Notes: generated by a model from the sequence alone, not told the origin. Shown: positions 1 through 10,100, counted from the stretch's first letter. The stretch: DNA of 64,000 nucleotides from Gillisia hiemivivida (GCF_007997295.1 NZ_VORY01000005.1:62001-126000); one strand, 5' to 3'. A program made the numbers and translations.

Positions 1-194
1 CAATAAAGGGCTTTCCCAGCAGCGCTCAAACTCCAAGCGGATTTGCCATAAATATGATAAGGAATTTTATCAGAATTGCTTCCGAAGAAGAACACATTAA
101 ATATTTACACATTTGTGAAGCTGCACCTACAGAGGAGACAGAGAACAAAATAGGAAAAGCTTTAAGTTACTTTATAACAGATTTTATTAGATAA
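1..194 (+). CDS. Formimidoylglutamase / arginase-family C-terminus (partial)
   Basis: The open frame enters from the left edge (codons from base 3) and stops at TAA 192-194. About 63 residues are visible. They contain SSAQTPSGF near the start, then YLHICEAAP and a closing GKALSYFITDFIR. This matches my recollection of the C-terminal end of flavobacterial formimidoylglutamases, arginase-fold metalloenzymes of histidine breakdown that hydrolyse N-formimino-L-glutamate. The metal-ligand motifs lie outside the window, so arginase or agmatinase cannot be excluded. The stop overlaps the start of the next gene (TAATG), which suggests translational coupling. Confidence 0.7.
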   Translation, partial: IKGFPSSAQTPSGFAINMIRNFIRIASEEEHIKYLHICEAAPTEETENKIGKALSYFITDFIR

Positions 195-652
195 TGGAAA
201 TACTATCATACTCCCCAAAATATGCCGAAGACTTTAAAAATCTTAATATCGCGTGGCTAGAAAAATACTTTTGGGTAGAACCGCATGATGAAGATGTTCT
301 TGGGAATCCAGAGAAATACATCATAACACCGGGTGGAAATATTTTCTTTGTGAAAGATAATGAAGAAATAATAGGGTGTGTAGCCTTAATGAAAATGGAA
401 GACGATATTTTCGAACTTACAAAAATGGCCGTAATTCCTGCTGCCCAGGGAAAGAACATCGGGCAAAAACTAATGGAACATACCATTAATTTCGCCAAGG
501 ATAAAAATTGGAAAAAACTGATAATTTATTCTAACAGGAAACTTGAAAACGCTATTTATATTTATAAAAAATATGGGTTTATTGAAATCCCTATCGAAGA
601 AAACAATCCGTATTCCAGAGGAGATATTAAGATGGAGTTGAACCTTTCATAA
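194..652 (+). CDS. GNAT-family N-acetyltransferase
   Basis: This 152-residue protein is a single GNAT domain. The acetyl-CoA pyrophosphate loop (motif A) is QGKNIG at residues 85-90, preceded by the strand ELTKMAV and followed by the helix that starts QKLMEH. The C-terminal half has the usual A-IYIYKKYGF pattern of motif B. Such enzymes transfer an acetyl group from acetyl-CoA to a small amine or protein amine in the cytoplasm, and the substrate cannot be read from sequence. The start codon overlaps the stop of the upstream arginase-family gene by one base. An intrinsic terminator follows at 716-738. Confidence 0.9.
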   Translation: MEILSYSPKYAEDFKNLNIAWLEKYFWVEPHDEDVLGNPEKYIITPGGNIFFVKDNEEIIGCVALMKMEDDIFELTKMAVIPAAQGKNIGQKLMEHTINFAKDKNWKKLIIYSNRKLENAIYIYKKYGFIEIPIEENNPYSRGDIKMELNLS

Positions 653-715
653 ATATTTATTAATTGCGAGAGATTGCCTTGTAGCTTTCTTAACTTTATA
701 AGATTGTTACTCTTG

Positions 716-738
716 AAGCCCCATCTGGGGTTTTTTTT
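716..738 (+). terminator. Intrinsic terminator after GNAT gene
   Basis: CCCC (719-722), loop ATCT, GGGG (727-730), followed by eight T residues. Flanking A-T and G-T pairs lengthen the stem. It ends the arginase/GNAT transcript. Confidence 0.85.
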
Positions 739-777
739 GGTTGACAAAATTTATACTAATTAACTAAAACATTCAAA

Positions 778-1578
778 ATGAAAAGATCAATAATTGCCAT
801 ATTTTGCATGGGTGTATTGTTTAGCTCTTGTAAAAATGAAGAAAAAAATGAAGCGATTTCTGAAACTGAGCTTACAGCTGAAGTAGATCAGGAAATGGAA
901 ACTTCAAATGCTACTTTGGAAATTGAACCTATCTCTCACGCTACAGCTTTGTTAAAATGGGGAGATGCAGTGATCTATACAGACCCTGTTGGCGGAGCTG
1001 ATGTTTTTGAAGGTAAAGCTGCACCTAGTTTTGTTTTGATCACAGATATTCACGGAGATCATATGGATGCTAAAACTTTGGAAGCACTTAATTTGGGGGA
1101 TACAAAGATCATTGTTCCACAAGCGGTTAAAGATCAATTACCAAAAGAGATGGAAGCTAATTTAATTGTGATGAACAATGGCGAAACCAATGAAATTATG
1201 GGATTTTCAATTAAAGCAATCCCAATGTATAATTTACCTGAAGCCAAAGATGCAATGCATACTAAAGGAAGAGGTAATGGTTATGTAATTGAAAAAGACG
1301 GTCAACGATTATATATTTCAGGAGATACTGAAGACATCCCAGAGATGAGAGACTTGGAGAATATAGACGTAGCATTAATTTGCATGAACTTGCCATACAC
1401 TATGACCGTGGAAGATGCAGCAGATGGAGTTTTAGCTTTTGCACCGAAAAAAGTATATCCATACCATTACAGAGGAAAAGATGGACTTGCAGACGTTTCT
1501 AAATTCAAGGAATTAGTAAACAAAGGGAATAAGGAGATTGAAGTGGTTCAATTGAACTGGTATCCAGAAATGAAGTAA
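778..1578 (+). CDS. MBL-fold metallohydrolase lipoprotein (UlaG-like)
   Basis: The 266-residue protein starts with a lipoprotein signal peptide; the lipobox LFSSC places the acylated cysteine at residue 18. After an acidic linker (19-45) comes a metallo-beta-lactamase-fold domain of the UlaG/UPF0173 kind: HATALLKW near 54, TDP near 68-70, the metal-site motif as DIHGDH at 90-95, SGDTED near 181 and a late YPYHY. The canonical HxHxDH has Asp in place of its first His. The protein is probably periplasmic or on the outer membrane, and its substrate is unknown. It sits alone between a terminator and a convergent gene pair. Confidence 0.8.
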   Translation: MKRSIIAIFCMGVLFSSCKNEEKNEAISETELTAEVDQEMETSNATLEIEPISHATALLKWGDAVIYTDPVGGADVFEGKAAPSFVLITDIHGDHMDAKTLEALNLGDTKIIVPQAVKDQLPKEMEANLIVMNNGETNEIMGFSIKAIPMYNLPEAKDAMHTKGRGNGYVIEKDGQRLYISGDTEDIPEMRDLENIDVALICMNLPYTMTVEDAADGVLAFAPKKVYPYHYRGKDGLADVSKFKELVNKGNKEIEVVQLNWYPEMK

Positions 1579-1587
1579 AATGACAAG

Positions 1588-1983
1588 CTAAAAATAACCG
1601 GTCTTTGCTTGAAAATAGGTGAACAGGTTATAGATCACAAATAACCATAATAAAAGGATGATAAAAGCAACAATATAATTGTTCTTTTTCATCCTTTTTG
1701 GGTTTTTAAGCGCCGTTGCCCTAGCATCAGTAATTACAATTTCCGGTATCAGTTTTATGGATACCGTTATTAATAGTGGCACTAGAATTAGGTCATCTAG
1801 AATACCTAAAACGGGAATAAAGTCGGGTATTAAATCAATAGGACTTAATAAATATCCCACTGTTATACCTATTAGTAATTTTGCAGTCCATGGAGTTCGA
1901 GGATCGCTATAAGCGATAGATAAAACCTGGATCTCGTTCTTAAGCTTCTTAACCTTTGATTTAAGTTTATTAAAAAAATCCAA
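1588..1983 (-). CDS. YkvA-like DUF1232 membrane protein
   Basis: This 131-residue protein has the DUF1232 (YkvA) signature: an N-terminal basic coiled segment, PRTPWTAKLLI, then the motif SPIDLIPDFIPVLG around residues 47-60 followed by LDDLILVP. A further hydrophobic segment lies near the C-terminus (about 105-122), so at least two membrane passages are likely. The family's function is not established. It starts three bases after the trehalase stop, so the two genes are probably cotranscribed. Confidence 0.85.
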   Translation of the reverse strand: MDFFNKLKSKVKKLKNEIQVLSIAYSDPRTPWTAKLLIGITVGYLLSPIDLIPDFIPVLGILDDLILVPLLITVSIKLIPEIVITDARATALKNPKRMKKNNYIVAFIILLLWLFVIYNLFTYFQAKTGYF

Positions 1984-1986
1984 TTT

Positions 1987-3600
1987 TTATTCTTTGGATA
2001 ATTTCTGAAAAACACCATTGGTCCAGCCAAATCCGTCCTGTGTTGGATACTCTCCTCCCCCGCTTTCCTTGGACAAATCCTCCACATTATATTTTTCAAG
2101 CATCTTAAACGTTTTTTGATATACTCCTTTATTTATTTCAATCCATCTATCCTTTATCTCACTTGCCAGCACAGTATAGCCGTAATTTCTTAAACCTTTA
2201 ATGGCCATCCATTGCAATGGTGCCCAGCCATTGGGCGCATCCCATTGCTGTCCGGTATGGTTGGGCGTTGTAACTAGCCCACCGGGTTTTAAGAAAATTT
2301 CCTGTATTTTTTCCTGCACCAGCTCCGCCTGATTTTCTTCAGCAAAATTGAAGAATAAGGGATAAATCCCTGCAAGGGAAAAAACTTCAGTCTGGGAATT
2401 GTTTTTAAAATTATAATCCATGAAAAATCCCTTTTCAGCATTCCAGCAATATTTTAATATCGCTTCTTTACGGCTTTGGGCTTTATCACTGAAAATTTCA
2501 GATTTCACTGGATCACCTTCTAATAGATAAGCTTTGGATAAAGTCATCTCTAAATTATACAACAGCGAATTTAAATCTACTGGAATAATATCTGTTGTAT
2601 GGATAGTTGAAAGTTCGTAATCTCCATCTACTTTATCCAGCCATCTGCTCGAGAAATCCCAACCCGACTCTGCTCCTGCCCTTAAATTCCTATAAATATC
2701 GTCCCGCTTAAGCTTAGGGAAATCTGAAAGTGCTTTATCTGCAGTGGCAACATCTTCACGGTAACTTTCTGGGCGGGGTGTGTTTTTATTATCCCAATAT
2801 CTATTAAGTATCGAACCATCGGGCATCATTACCACGCGTAAATAATCTTCTTTACTGGAATTAATTTCTTCATTTCCTTTCATCCAAAAATTGTATTCTT
2901 TTTCCAGGGGTTTTAAATATTCTAAATAAACAGAATTGGATTTGTTATCTGCAAGAATTTCTACCATGAGGGAGTAAAAAGGGGGCTGGGACCTGCCTAA
3001 ATAATAGGTGCGATTGCCATTTGGAATGAAACCTTTTTCATCAATAAGGTATGAAAAATTATCTATCATGTTTTCAATGGTCTCCAGCTCATTATCTTCA
3101 GCTAAACCCAGCATGGTAAAATAACTATCCCAGTAATAAACCTCTCTAAACCTTCCTCCAGGAACTATATAAGGTTTTGGCAATGGGATAAGGGTTCCCG
3201 ATACTTTTTTATCTGCCGGGCGTTTTAAAACACTCCATAGTTTTGATATGTGAATGTTGATAGAGGAAGAATCTGTTACATACATGGATGAAACGGAAGG
3301 AAGCTCAAAATTATTTGCCACAAACTCCCTAAGGGATGTAGATGATTTGTCTTTTAAATCGGCATATTTATTTTTAATTACATCCACATCGTATAATGGG
3401 ACGGCATCTACAAAAGTTTTACTATCCTCAAAAATATTTTTGTCGGACTGGACATCATAGAAAAGTGGCCCGTAAAGTTCTTCTGGAGGTAATATTTTAT
3501 TGTTTTGCTCCTCAATAATTTTGCTCGAGGTACAGCCGGAAAGTATAATAAGAATTAAATAGTTGAATAAAATATGGGAAAAAGATCTCTGCATTTTCAT
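1987..3600 (-). CDS. treA: Alpha,alpha-trehalase (GH37), lipoprotein
   Basis: The enzyme hydrolyses trehalose to two glucose molecules. Both GH37 signatures are present: PGGRFREVYYWDSYF at about residues 147-161 and QWDAPNGWAPLQ near the C-terminus. A C-terminal glycine-rich loop (SGGGEYPTQDGFGWTNGV) is also typical of the family. I chose the ATG at 3600 instead of an open-frame start at 3651, because from 3600 the protein begins with a lipoprotein signal peptide ending ILSGC (acylated Cys about 23). That makes it 537 residues, in line with periplasmic trehalases. It is probably exported and lipid-anchored. The YkvA-like gene follows directly. Confidence 0.93.
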   Translation of the reverse strand: MKMQRSFSHILFNYLILIILSGCTSSKIIEEQNNKILPPEELYGPLFYDVQSDKNIFEDSKTFVDAVPLYDVDVIKNKYADLKDKSSTSLREFVANNFELPSVSSMYVTDSSSINIHISKLWSVLKRPADKKVSGTLIPLPKPYIVPGGRFREVYYWDSYFTMLGLAEDNELETIENMIDNFSYLIDEKGFIPNGNRTYYLGRSQPPFYSLMVEILADNKSNSVYLEYLKPLEKEYNFWMKGNEEINSSKEDYLRVVMMPDGSILNRYWDNKNTPRPESYREDVATADKALSDFPKLKRDDIYRNLRAGAESGWDFSSRWLDKVDGDYELSTIHTTDIIPVDLNSLLYNLEMTLSKAYLLEGDPVKSEIFSDKAQSRKEAILKYCWNAEKGFFMDYNFKNNSQTEVFSLAGIYPLFFNFAEENQAELVQEKIQEIFLKPGGLVTTPNHTGQQWDAPNGWAPLQWMAIKGLRNYGYTVLASEIKDRWIEINKGVYQKTFKMLEKYNVEDLSKESGGGEYPTQDGFGWTNGVFQKLSKE

Positions 3601-3752
3601 AGTTATTGTATTGATTACAACATTATAAATAAAAGCCTTAGCTTTTGTCATTACTGAAGTGTAGCTAATATAGCAGGTTATTTTTCAATTTCTAATTCCC
3701 GCCCCTAAAAACTATTTTTTTTATTACTGGCTCCTTCATGTTTCTGGAATAT

Positions 3753-3786
3753 AAAAAGGGCAAATCTAAATGAATTGCCCTTTTTT
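3753..3786 (-). terminator. Intrinsic terminator after glyA
   Basis: AAAAAGGGCAA (3753-3763) pairs with TTGCCCTTTTT (3775-3785). A-runs on one side and T-runs on the other would allow action in both directions. It lies just downstream of the glyA stop on the minus strand. Confidence 0.85.
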
Positions 3787-3808
3787 GAATTATATATTAA
3801 TTGAAAGA

Positions 3809-5083
3809 TTATCCATTAAAAAGTGGAAGATCCTGCATCATGTCTAGCACTTCTGCTTCCACTTTTATCAATTCTGCATCATCTTCAAAATTTGTGATCA
3901 CACGATCTATAAGATCTACGATCTTAGCCATATCATCTTCTTTAAGTCCTCGGGTTGTAACTGCTGGTGTTCCAATACGGATACCAGAAGTAACAAAAGG
4001 AGATTTGTCGTCAAAAGGCACCATATTCTTATTCACAGTGATCTCTGCCATTCCCAATGCTTCTTCAGCTTGCTTCCCTGTGATGTTTTTATTCCTAAGG
4101 TCTATTAACATCATGTGGTTATCTGTTCCTCCAGAGATCACATTATAATCTTTAGCTACAAATGCTGCCGCCAATGCTTTTGCATTTTTCTGAACCTGTA
4201 CCATATAATGAAGAAAATCATCTGTAAGAGCCTCTCCAAAGGCTACTGCCTTGGCTGCGATAATATGCATTAAAGGCCCTCCTTGATTTCCTGGAAACAC
4301 TCCACTATCCAATAAAGCTGACATTTTTTTAAGATTTCCATTCTTCAATTTCAAGCCAAAAGGATTATCGAAATCTTTACCCATCATGATAATTCCACCT
4401 CTAGGTCCACGCAAAGTTTTATGAGTTGTAGAAGTTACCACATGACAGTGAGGTAAAGGATCTCCCAAAAGCCCTTTAGCTATAAGGCCTGCAGGATGTG
4501 CAATATCTGCAAGTAAAATGGCACCAACACTATCTGCTATTTCTCTAAATCTTTTGTAATCTATTTCTCTTGAATATGCAGAAGCTCCTGCAATGATCAT
4601 TTTAGGTTTTTCTCTTTCAGCGATTTCTGCAACCGCATCATAATCTATTAATCCAGTTTCCTTAACTACACCGTAAAATACAGGATTGTATAATCTTCCA
4701 GAAAAGTTCACAGGAGATCCATGTGTTAAATGACCTCCATGGGAAAGATCAAAACCAAGAAATTTATCTCCCGGTTGCATACAGGCATGAAAAACAGCAG
4801 TATTTGCTTGAGAGCCTGAATGTGGCTGCACATTGGCATACTCGGCATTAAAAAGCTCTTTTAAGCGTTCTATAGCTAGGATTTCTACCTCATCTACGAT
4901 CTCACACCCACCATAATATCTTTTTCCAGGATATCCTTCAGCATATTTATTTGTTAGTACAGATCCTGCCGCTTGAAGCACCTGATCACTCACAAAATTC
5001 TCACTAGCAATTAGTTCTAAACCATTCAATTGACGGTTTCTTTCAGCTTCTATCAGATCAAAAATTTGTGTATCTTGTTGCAT
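3809..5083 (-). CDS. glyA: Serine hydroxymethyltransferase
   Basis: This PLP enzyme interconverts serine and glycine while charging tetrahydrofolate with a one-carbon unit. It has 424 residues, the usual bacterial length. Visible landmarks are ELIASENF (23-30), [15 protein letters not shown] (45-59), DIAHPAGL (193-200), and the PLP lysine motif [15 protein letters not shown] with Lys222. The ATG at 5083 gives the conserved N-terminus. The gene is divergent from fahA; a -7 box CAAAAGTA (read TACTTTTG on the minus strand) lies at 5110-5117. A terminator follows. Confidence 0.98.
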   Translation of the reverse strand: MQQDTQIFDLIEAERNRQLNGLELIASENFVSDQVLQAAGSVLTNKYAEGYPGKRYYGGCEIVDEVEILAIERLKELFNAEYANVQPHSGSQANTAVFHACMQPGDKFLGFDLSHGGHLTHGSPVNFSGRLYNPVFYGVVKETGLIDYDAVAEIAEREKPKMIIAGASAYSREIDYKRFREIADSVGAILLADIAHPAGLIAKGLLGDPLPHCHVVTSTTHKTLRGPRGGIIMMGKDFDNPFGLKLKNGNLKKMSALLDSGVFPGNQGGPLMHIIAAKAVAFGEALTDDFLHYMVQVQKNAKALAAAFVAKDYNVISGGTDNHMMLIDLRNKNITGKQAEEALGMAEITVNKNMVPFDDKSPFVTSGIRIGTPAVTTRGLKEDDMAKIVDLIDRVITNFEDDAELIKVEAEVLDMMQDLPLFNG

Positions 5084-5109
5084 GGTAATTTTTTACGTTA
5101 AATATTCCT

Positions 5110-5117
5110 CAAAAGTA
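5110..5117 (-). promoter_or_regulatory. Bacteroidota -7 box of glyA
   Basis: On the minus strand this reads TACTTTTG, a match to TAnnTTTG, 26 bases upstream of the glyA start. No good TTG -33 element is seen at the usual distance. Confidence 0.5.
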
Positions 5118-5149
5118 ATAATTCCAATCGGTTAATTGCTGGAAAATAA

Positions 5150-5157
5150 TAACTTTG
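5150..5157 (+). promoter_or_regulatory. Bacteroidota -7 box of fahA
   Basis: TAACTTTG matches TAnnTTTG, 34 bases upstream of the fumarylacetoacetase start. It is back to back with the glyA box, so the two divergent promoters share about 110 bases. Confidence 0.5.
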
Positions 5158-5191
5158 AAATCAATACATTTAAGAATAAAACAAATAATAT

Positions 5192-6487
5192 ATGCCTATT
5201 ACAGCAAATGATCCTAAAAGAAAAACCTGGCTGGACATTCCAAGTAACACTGATTTTCCAATTCAAAATATTCCATTTGGAGTATTTTTAACAAGGGATG
5301 ACATAGTTACCATTGGAACCAGAATTGGTGATTACGCCATTGATCTAGGCGCCCTACATCAACTAGGATATTTTGACGAAATTCCACTTACAGACGATAT
5401 TTTTCTTCAAGATACTTTAAATGATTTTATTGCGGATGGAAAAAAAACCTGGCGTTTGGTGAGAAACCGAATCGCTGATATTTTTGACGAGAAAAATTCA
5501 CAATTAAAAGATAATCAAGATCACCGAAATACGGTACTTTTCACACTAGATGAAATCGAAATGCAACTGCCTGTACAGGTGGGAGATTATACCGATTTCT
5601 ATTCTAGTAAAGAACATGCTACCAATGTTGGAACCATGTTCCGTGATCCAGACAACGCGCTTTTACCAAACTGGTTGCACATTCCTGTTGGATACCACGG
5701 AAGAAGTTCTTCTATAATTCCAAGCGGAATTCCTGTACACAGACCTCAAGGTCAAACTTTACCTGCAGGAGCTTCAGAACCTGTTTTTGGACCTTCCAAA
5801 TTAGTAGATTTTGAATTGGAAATGGCTTTTATTACTACCGTTGGAAATCCTTTAGGGGAACCAATTCCTATAGAAGAAGCTGAAGATTATATCTTTGGAA
5901 TGGTGTTGTTTAATGACTGGAGTGCCAGAGACATTCAGAAATGGGAGTACGTGCCACTAGGACCATTCTTAGCTAAGAATTTTGCTTCATCTATTTCACC
6001 ATGGATCGTAACACTAGATGCATTGGAACCTTTTAGAACTACAAGCCCGGAACCGGAAAAAGAATTACTTCCTTATCTTCAGTCTCAAGGAAAGAAAAGT
6101 TTCAACATCAATTTAGAAGTTGCAATCCAGCCGGAAAACAAAGAGGAAACAACAATCTCGAAATCTAATTTCAAATATATGTATTGGAATATGAGTCAGC
6201 AATTGGCTCATCATACCGTAAATGGTTGTCCTATTAATTCTGGCGACATGATGGGATCTGGAACTATTTCTGGACCAACTCCAGATTCGTATGGATCTAT
6301 GCTAGAACTCTCATGGAGAGGAGAAAAACCTGTGAAATTAAATGATGGTAGCGAACGTAAATTCATTCAAGATAACGATACAGTTATCATGCGAGGATAC
6401 TGTGAAGGAAAAGATAGAAGGATAGGTTTTGGAGAGGTAAGCACTAAACTATTACCAGTTTACGAACCTCAAACCAAGAAAAAATAA
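5192..6487 (+). CDS. fahA: Fumarylacetoacetase
   Basis: The enzyme performs the last step of tyrosine/phenylalanine breakdown, splitting fumarylacetoacetate into fumarate and acetoacetate. The 431-residue length is that of the FAH family. It has the N-terminal FAH subdomain (PSNTDFPIQNIPFGVF), the metal-binding YTDFYSSKEHATNVG near 142-156, DFELEMAF near 208, and NDWSARDIQKWEYVPLGPF near 247. The catalytic His-containing region and the metal ligands therefore look intact. No other tyrosine-degradation genes are adjacent. A terminator follows at 6503-6540. Confidence 0.97.
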   Translation: MPITANDPKRKTWLDIPSNTDFPIQNIPFGVFLTRDDIVTIGTRIGDYAIDLGALHQLGYFDEIPLTDDIFLQDTLNDFIADGKKTWRLVRNRIADIFDEKNSQLKDNQDHRNTVLFTLDEIEMQLPVQVGDYTDFYSSKEHATNVGTMFRDPDNALLPNWLHIPVGYHGRSSSIIPSGIPVHRPQGQTLPAGASEPVFGPSKLVDFELEMAFITTVGNPLGEPIPIEEAEDYIFGMVLFNDWSARDIQKWEYVPLGPFLAKNFASSISPWIVTLDALEPFRTTSPEPEKELLPYLQSQGKKSFNINLEVAIQPENKEETTISKSNFKYMYWNMSQQLAHHTVNGCPINSGDMMGSGTISGPTPDSYGSMLELSWRGEKPVKLNDGSERKFIQDNDTVIMRGYCEGKDRRIGFGEVSTKLLPVYEPQTKKK

Positions 6488-6502
6488 TTTCTAACATTAT
6501 AA

Positions 6503-6540
6503 AAAAATGGCTATCTAATTAGTATTAGATAGCCATTTTT
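6503..6540 (+). terminator. Bidirectional terminator after fahA
   Basis: AAAAATGGCTATCTAA (6503-6518) pairs perfectly with TTAGATAGCCATTTTT (6525-6540) around a 6-base loop. It serves fahA and, in reverse, the small minus-strand ORF that ends at 6559. Confidence 0.85.
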
Positions 6541-6558
6541 CAATTCAATCAATTAACA

Positions 6559-6675
6559 TTACCTCTTAGTGGAGTGATCTTTTTTATGATCTTCTTGCTT
6601 TTTAGGCTGACTTTTGGCGCCAGATTCTTGACCTTCTTTGTGATCTTTCTTTTGAGGATCTTTTTGATTTTCCAT
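6559..6675 (-). CDS. Predicted 38-residue charged microprotein
   Basis: An ATG at 6675 opens a 38-codon frame ending TAA at 6559. The product begins MENQKDPQKKDHKEG and ends KDHSTKR. It has almost no hydrophobic residues and is very rich in Lys, Asp, Glu, Gln and His, so it should be disordered. The frame fills an otherwise empty 330-base gap, sits right behind a good terminator, and neighbours stress genes. I do not recognise a named family. The amino-acid bias could also arise by chance, so this is tentative. Confidence 0.45.
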   Translation of the reverse strand: MENQKDPQKKDHKEGQESGAKSQPKKQEDHKKDHSTKR

Positions 6676-6813
6676 GGTACTATATATTTAAATGGTTAAT
6701 AAATAATAGTATGAATATACGTGTAAATTACTAGTTAATAGGCGTTTAAAATAACTTTAACCTTTCTTATTAAAGGATTACAAAAGAAAATTTTAAGAAG
6801 TATACGTGTTAAA

Positions 6814-7206
6814 TTATATAGTCTTCAATTTATTAACATCAATCTCACTATGTGAAGCATCATAAACAGCTTTTCCATCCTTGATCACTATCAATTGCGG
6901 ACTTTCATGGGGAACATTAAATCTTGATGCGATCTTATTGGAAATATCTCTATAACTTAATAGATCTAAGAAATATAACTTAACTGAATCTGGATCTAGA
7001 TTATAATTTTGCTCGAATTGTCTTAGTACCATTCTACTTATTCCACAAGATGTAGAATGCTTTAAAATTGCAATTGGTTGGTTAGATGAGTCTTCAGCTA
7101 TTTCCTCTAGTGTTTCAACTTGAGTTAACTGGATCCAAGGAACAGAAACCTTTTCTGGCTTATTATCATCATTATCAGAATTGAACATTTTATCAAAAAA
7201 TCCCAT
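6814..7206 (-). CDS. ytxJ: Bacillithiol-system protein YtxJ
   Basis: The 130-residue protein has a thioredoxin-like fold with a single active cysteine in the motif HSTSCGISRMV (Cys54). This fits the monothiol YtxJ family, which is proposed to reduce bacillithiol-mixed disulfides on proteins. VPHESPQLIVIKDGKAVY near 96-113 gives the cis-Pro loop and following strand. The N-terminal 20 residues are a charged extension. It is cytoplasmic, with no signal peptide. It lies near clpB and other stress genes, but is transcribed away from clpB. Confidence 0.88.
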   Translation of the reverse strand: MGFFDKMFNSDNDDNKPEKVSVPWIQLTQVETLEEIAEDSSNQPIAILKHSTSCGISRMVLRQFEQNYNLDPDSVKLYFLDLLSYRDISNKIASRFNVPHESPQLIVIKDGKAVYDASHSEIDVNKLKTI

Positions 7207-7317
7207 ATATTATAATTTTAGTGTGCAAAAATAGGATTTCAAGTAATAAAATTCTCCATCCCGGTATTAAAGTTTACATAATGAAATCTAAATCGTAACT
7301 TAATGATAATTGAAGCG

Positions 7318-7387
7318 GACAAAATGTCTGCGCAAAACCAGTGTTATCAGCCATTTTGACAGTGTGATTTTACTGGTATATGCTTTG
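7318..7387 (+). promoter_or_regulatory. clpB promoter region with GACA-N3-TGTC palindrome
   Basis: TTGACA (7356-7361) is followed after 15 bases by TATATGCTTTG (7377-7387), a plausible promoter 32 bases before the clpB start. Upstream lies the perfect palindrome GACA-AAA-TGTC (7318-7328), and the -35-like TTGACA repeats the GACA half. A stress-regulator operator is possible but only inferred. Confidence 0.4.
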
Positions 7388-7418
7388 ATATTCAGTTTTA
7401 TGTTTAAAACTACAACTT

Positions 7419-10025
7419 ATGAATTTAAATAACTTCACTATAAAATCGCAAGAGGCCATTCAGCAAGCGCAACAACTTGCACAGGAGTTAGGTCATCAAC
7501 AAATAGAAAACGAACATATTTTCAAAGCCATTACCTTGGTCGATGAAAATGTGACACCCTTTCTTCTTAAGAAATTGAACATCAATGTTGGTCTTTTCAC
7601 TCAAATCTTGGATAAAACTTTAGAGAATTTCCCAAAAGTTACCGGTGGAGAAATAATGCTCTCTAGAACTGCTTCCAGCACTTTAAATGACGCGAGTAGC
7701 ATTGCCAACAAAATGAAAGATGAATATGTTTCTATAGAGCATCTCATTTTGGCTATCTATAAATCTTCAAGTAAAGTTGCACAAATCCTGAAAGATCAAG
7801 GCGCTTCAGAAAAAAATCTTAGAGCAGCTATAGAGGAATTGCGTAAAGGAGACAGAGTAACTTCACAAAGCGCAGAAGAAACCTATAATTCTTTAAATAA
7901 ATACGCCAAAAACCTCAATAAGTTAGCTGAAGAAGGGAAACTAGATCCTGTTATTGGTAGGGATGAGGAAATTAGAAGAGTGCTTCAAATTTTATCTAGA
8001 CGAACTAAAAACAATCCGATGTTGGTTGGAGAACCTGGAGTTGGGAAAACTGCAATTGCTGAAGGATTAGCGCATAGAATTATAGACGGAGATATTCCGG
8101 AGAATTTAAAGAACAAACAGATATTTTCTTTAGATATGGGAGCTTTAATTGCAGGAGCAAAATATAAAGGGGAATTCGAAGAACGTTTAAAAGCGGTAAT
8201 TAAAGAAGTTACCGAAAGCGAAGGAGATATTGTGCTATTTATAGACGAGATCCATACACTGGTTGGCGCTGGTGGTGGACAAGGTGCAATGGATGCAGCT
8301 AACATATTAAAACCAGCTTTGGCGCGTGGGGAGTTAAGAGCCATTGGCGCTACAACCCTAGATGAATATCAAAAATATTTTGAAAAGGATAAAGCTTTGG
8401 AAAGACGTTTCCAGAAAGTGATCTTAGATGAACCAGATACAGAGAGTGCCATCTCTATTCTTCGCGGAATCAAAGAAAAATATGAAACTCACCACAAAGT
8501 GAGAATTAAAGATGAAGCCATAATCGCAGCAGTAGAATTATCCCAACGCTATATCACCAATCGTTTTCTTCCAGATAAGGCGATAGATCTTATGGATGAA
8601 GCAGCTTCGAAGATTAGAATGGAAATCAATTCCAAACCTGAAGAATTGGATGTTCTAGATAGAAAAGTGACGCAATTGGAAATTGAAATTGAAGCTATAA
8701 AACGCGAAAATGATGAATCCAAATTAAAAATACTTACTGCAGATCTTGCTAACCTCAAGGAAGAACGTAACGAACTTAATGCCCGCTGGAAAAATGAAAA
8801 AGAGGTTGTAGATAATATTCAATCGGCTAAATCTGATATTGAGCAATTTAAGTTGGAAGCTGAAAGAGCCGAACGTGATGGAGATTATGGTAAGGTTGCG
8901 GAAATTAGGTATGGAAAAATAAAGGAAGCTCAGGAAAAACTCGAACAGCTTCAACAACAAGTTGAAGATAATCAGGACAGCAAAACTCTTATTAAAGAAG
9001 AAGTCACTTACGAGGATATTGCTGAAGTTGTTGCGAAATGGACTGGAGTTCCAGTTACTAAAATGTTGCAAAGCGATCGTGAGAAATTGCTGAAATTAGA
9101 AGATGAATTGCATAAACGTGTTGTGGGGCAGGAAGAGGCGATACAAGCCGTAAGTGATGCGGTAAGAAGAAGCAGAGCCGGATTGCAAGATGAGAAAAAA
9201 CCTATTGGAACTTTCTTATTCTTAGGAACGACAGGAGTTGGAAAAACCGAGTTAGCGAAAGCCTTAGCAGAATATCTTTTTGATGATGAATCTGCAATGA
9301 CCAGAATAGATATGAGTGAATATCAAGAGCGTCATGCGGTAAGCAGATTGGTAGGAGCGCCTCCGGGATATATTGGTTATGAGGAAGGTGGACAACTTAC
9401 GGAAGCAGTTAGAAGAAAACCATATTCTGTAATTCTTTTAGATGAAATTGAAAAAGCACATCCAGATACTTTTAATATTTTGCTTCAGGTATTAGATGAA
9501 GGCCGACTTACAGATAATAAAGGCCGTTTAGCAGATTTTAAGAATACAATCATAATAATGACCTCTAATATGGGTTCTAATATTATTCAGGATAAATTTG
9601 AAACTGTCAAGGATCTTGATACTGCTATGGAAAGTGCAAAAGTGGAAGTACTTGGATTATTAAAACAAACGGTAAGACCAGAATTTATCAATAGAATAGA
9701 TGATATTATTCTGTTTACTCCATTGAGCAAAAAGGATATTCTAAAGATCGTAGACCTTCAGTTAAAAGGACTTAAAAAGATGCTTTTAAAGCAAGGTATT
9801 GTGCTTGATGCTACAAAAGAAGCATTAGCATATCTTTCCAGACAAGGATATGATCCCCAATTTGGAGCACGACCTGTAAAGAGAGTATTACAAAGAGAAG
9901 TTTTAAATAAACTATCTAAGGAATTACTTTCAGGAAGAATCAAAACCGATAGTATCATTCTGTTAGATGAGTTTGATGACACCTTAGTTTTCAGGAATCA
10001 GGAAGAACTCGCTGGAACTAAATAA
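7419..10025 (+). CDS. clpB: ATP-dependent disaggregase ClpB
   Basis: This hexameric AAA+ chaperone pulls proteins out of aggregates together with DnaK. The 868-residue protein has the full domain order: Clp N domain (1-145), AAA1 with Walker A GEPGVGKT at 204-211 and Walker B near 279, the coiled-coil middle domain of about 120 residues (about 405-525), AAA2 with Walker A GTTGVGKT near 603-610, and the C-terminal small domain containing GARPVKR. The middle domain and lack of a ClpP-binding loop distinguish it from ClpA/ClpC. A bidirectional terminator follows. Nearby genes also suggest stress response. Confidence 0.98.
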   Translation: MNLNNFTIKSQEAIQQAQQLAQELGHQQIENEHIFKAITLVDENVTPFLLKKLNINVGLFTQILDKTLENFPKVTGGEIMLSRTASSTLNDASSIANKMKDEYVSIEHLILAIYKSSSKVAQILKDQGASEKNLRAAIEELRKGDRVTSQSAEETYNSLNKYAKNLNKLAEEGKLDPVIGRDEEIRRVLQILSRRTKNNPMLVGEPGVGKTAIAEGLAHRIIDGDIPENLKNKQIFSLDMGALIAGAKYKGEFEERLKAVIKEVTESEGDIVLFIDEIHTLVGAGGGQGAMDAANILKPALARGELRAIGATTLDEYQKYFEKDKALERRFQKVILDEPDTESAISILRGIKEKYETHHKVRIKDEAIIAAVELSQRYITNRFLPDKAIDLMDEAASKIRMEINSKPEELDVLDRKVTQLEIEIEAIKRENDESKLKILTADLANLKEERNELNARWKNEKEVVDNIQSAKSDIEQFKLEAERAERDGDYGKVAEIRYGKIKEAQEKLEQLQQQVEDNQDSKTLIKEEVTYEDIAEVVAKWTGVPVTKMLQSDREKLLKLEDELHKRVVGQEEAIQAVSDAVRRSRAGLQDEKKPIGTFLFLGTTGVGKTELAKALAEYLFDDESAMTRIDMSEYQERHAVSRLVGAPPGYIGYEEGGQLTEAVRRKPYSVILLDEIEKAHPDTFNILLQVLDEGRLTDNKGRLADFKNTIIIMTSNMGSNIIQDKFETVKDLDTAMESAKVEVLGLLKQTVRPEFINRIDDIILFTPLSKKDILKIVDLQLKGLKKMLLKQGIVLDATKEALAYLSRQGYDPQFGARPVKRVLQREVLNKLSKELLSGRIKTDSIILLDEFDDTLVFRNQEELAGTK

Positions 10026-10100
10026 GATTATTTTTTGGGATTTCATTCTAAGATCTACAACACTGAGATCGGAGTTCGAATAGAAATAAATATGAAATAA

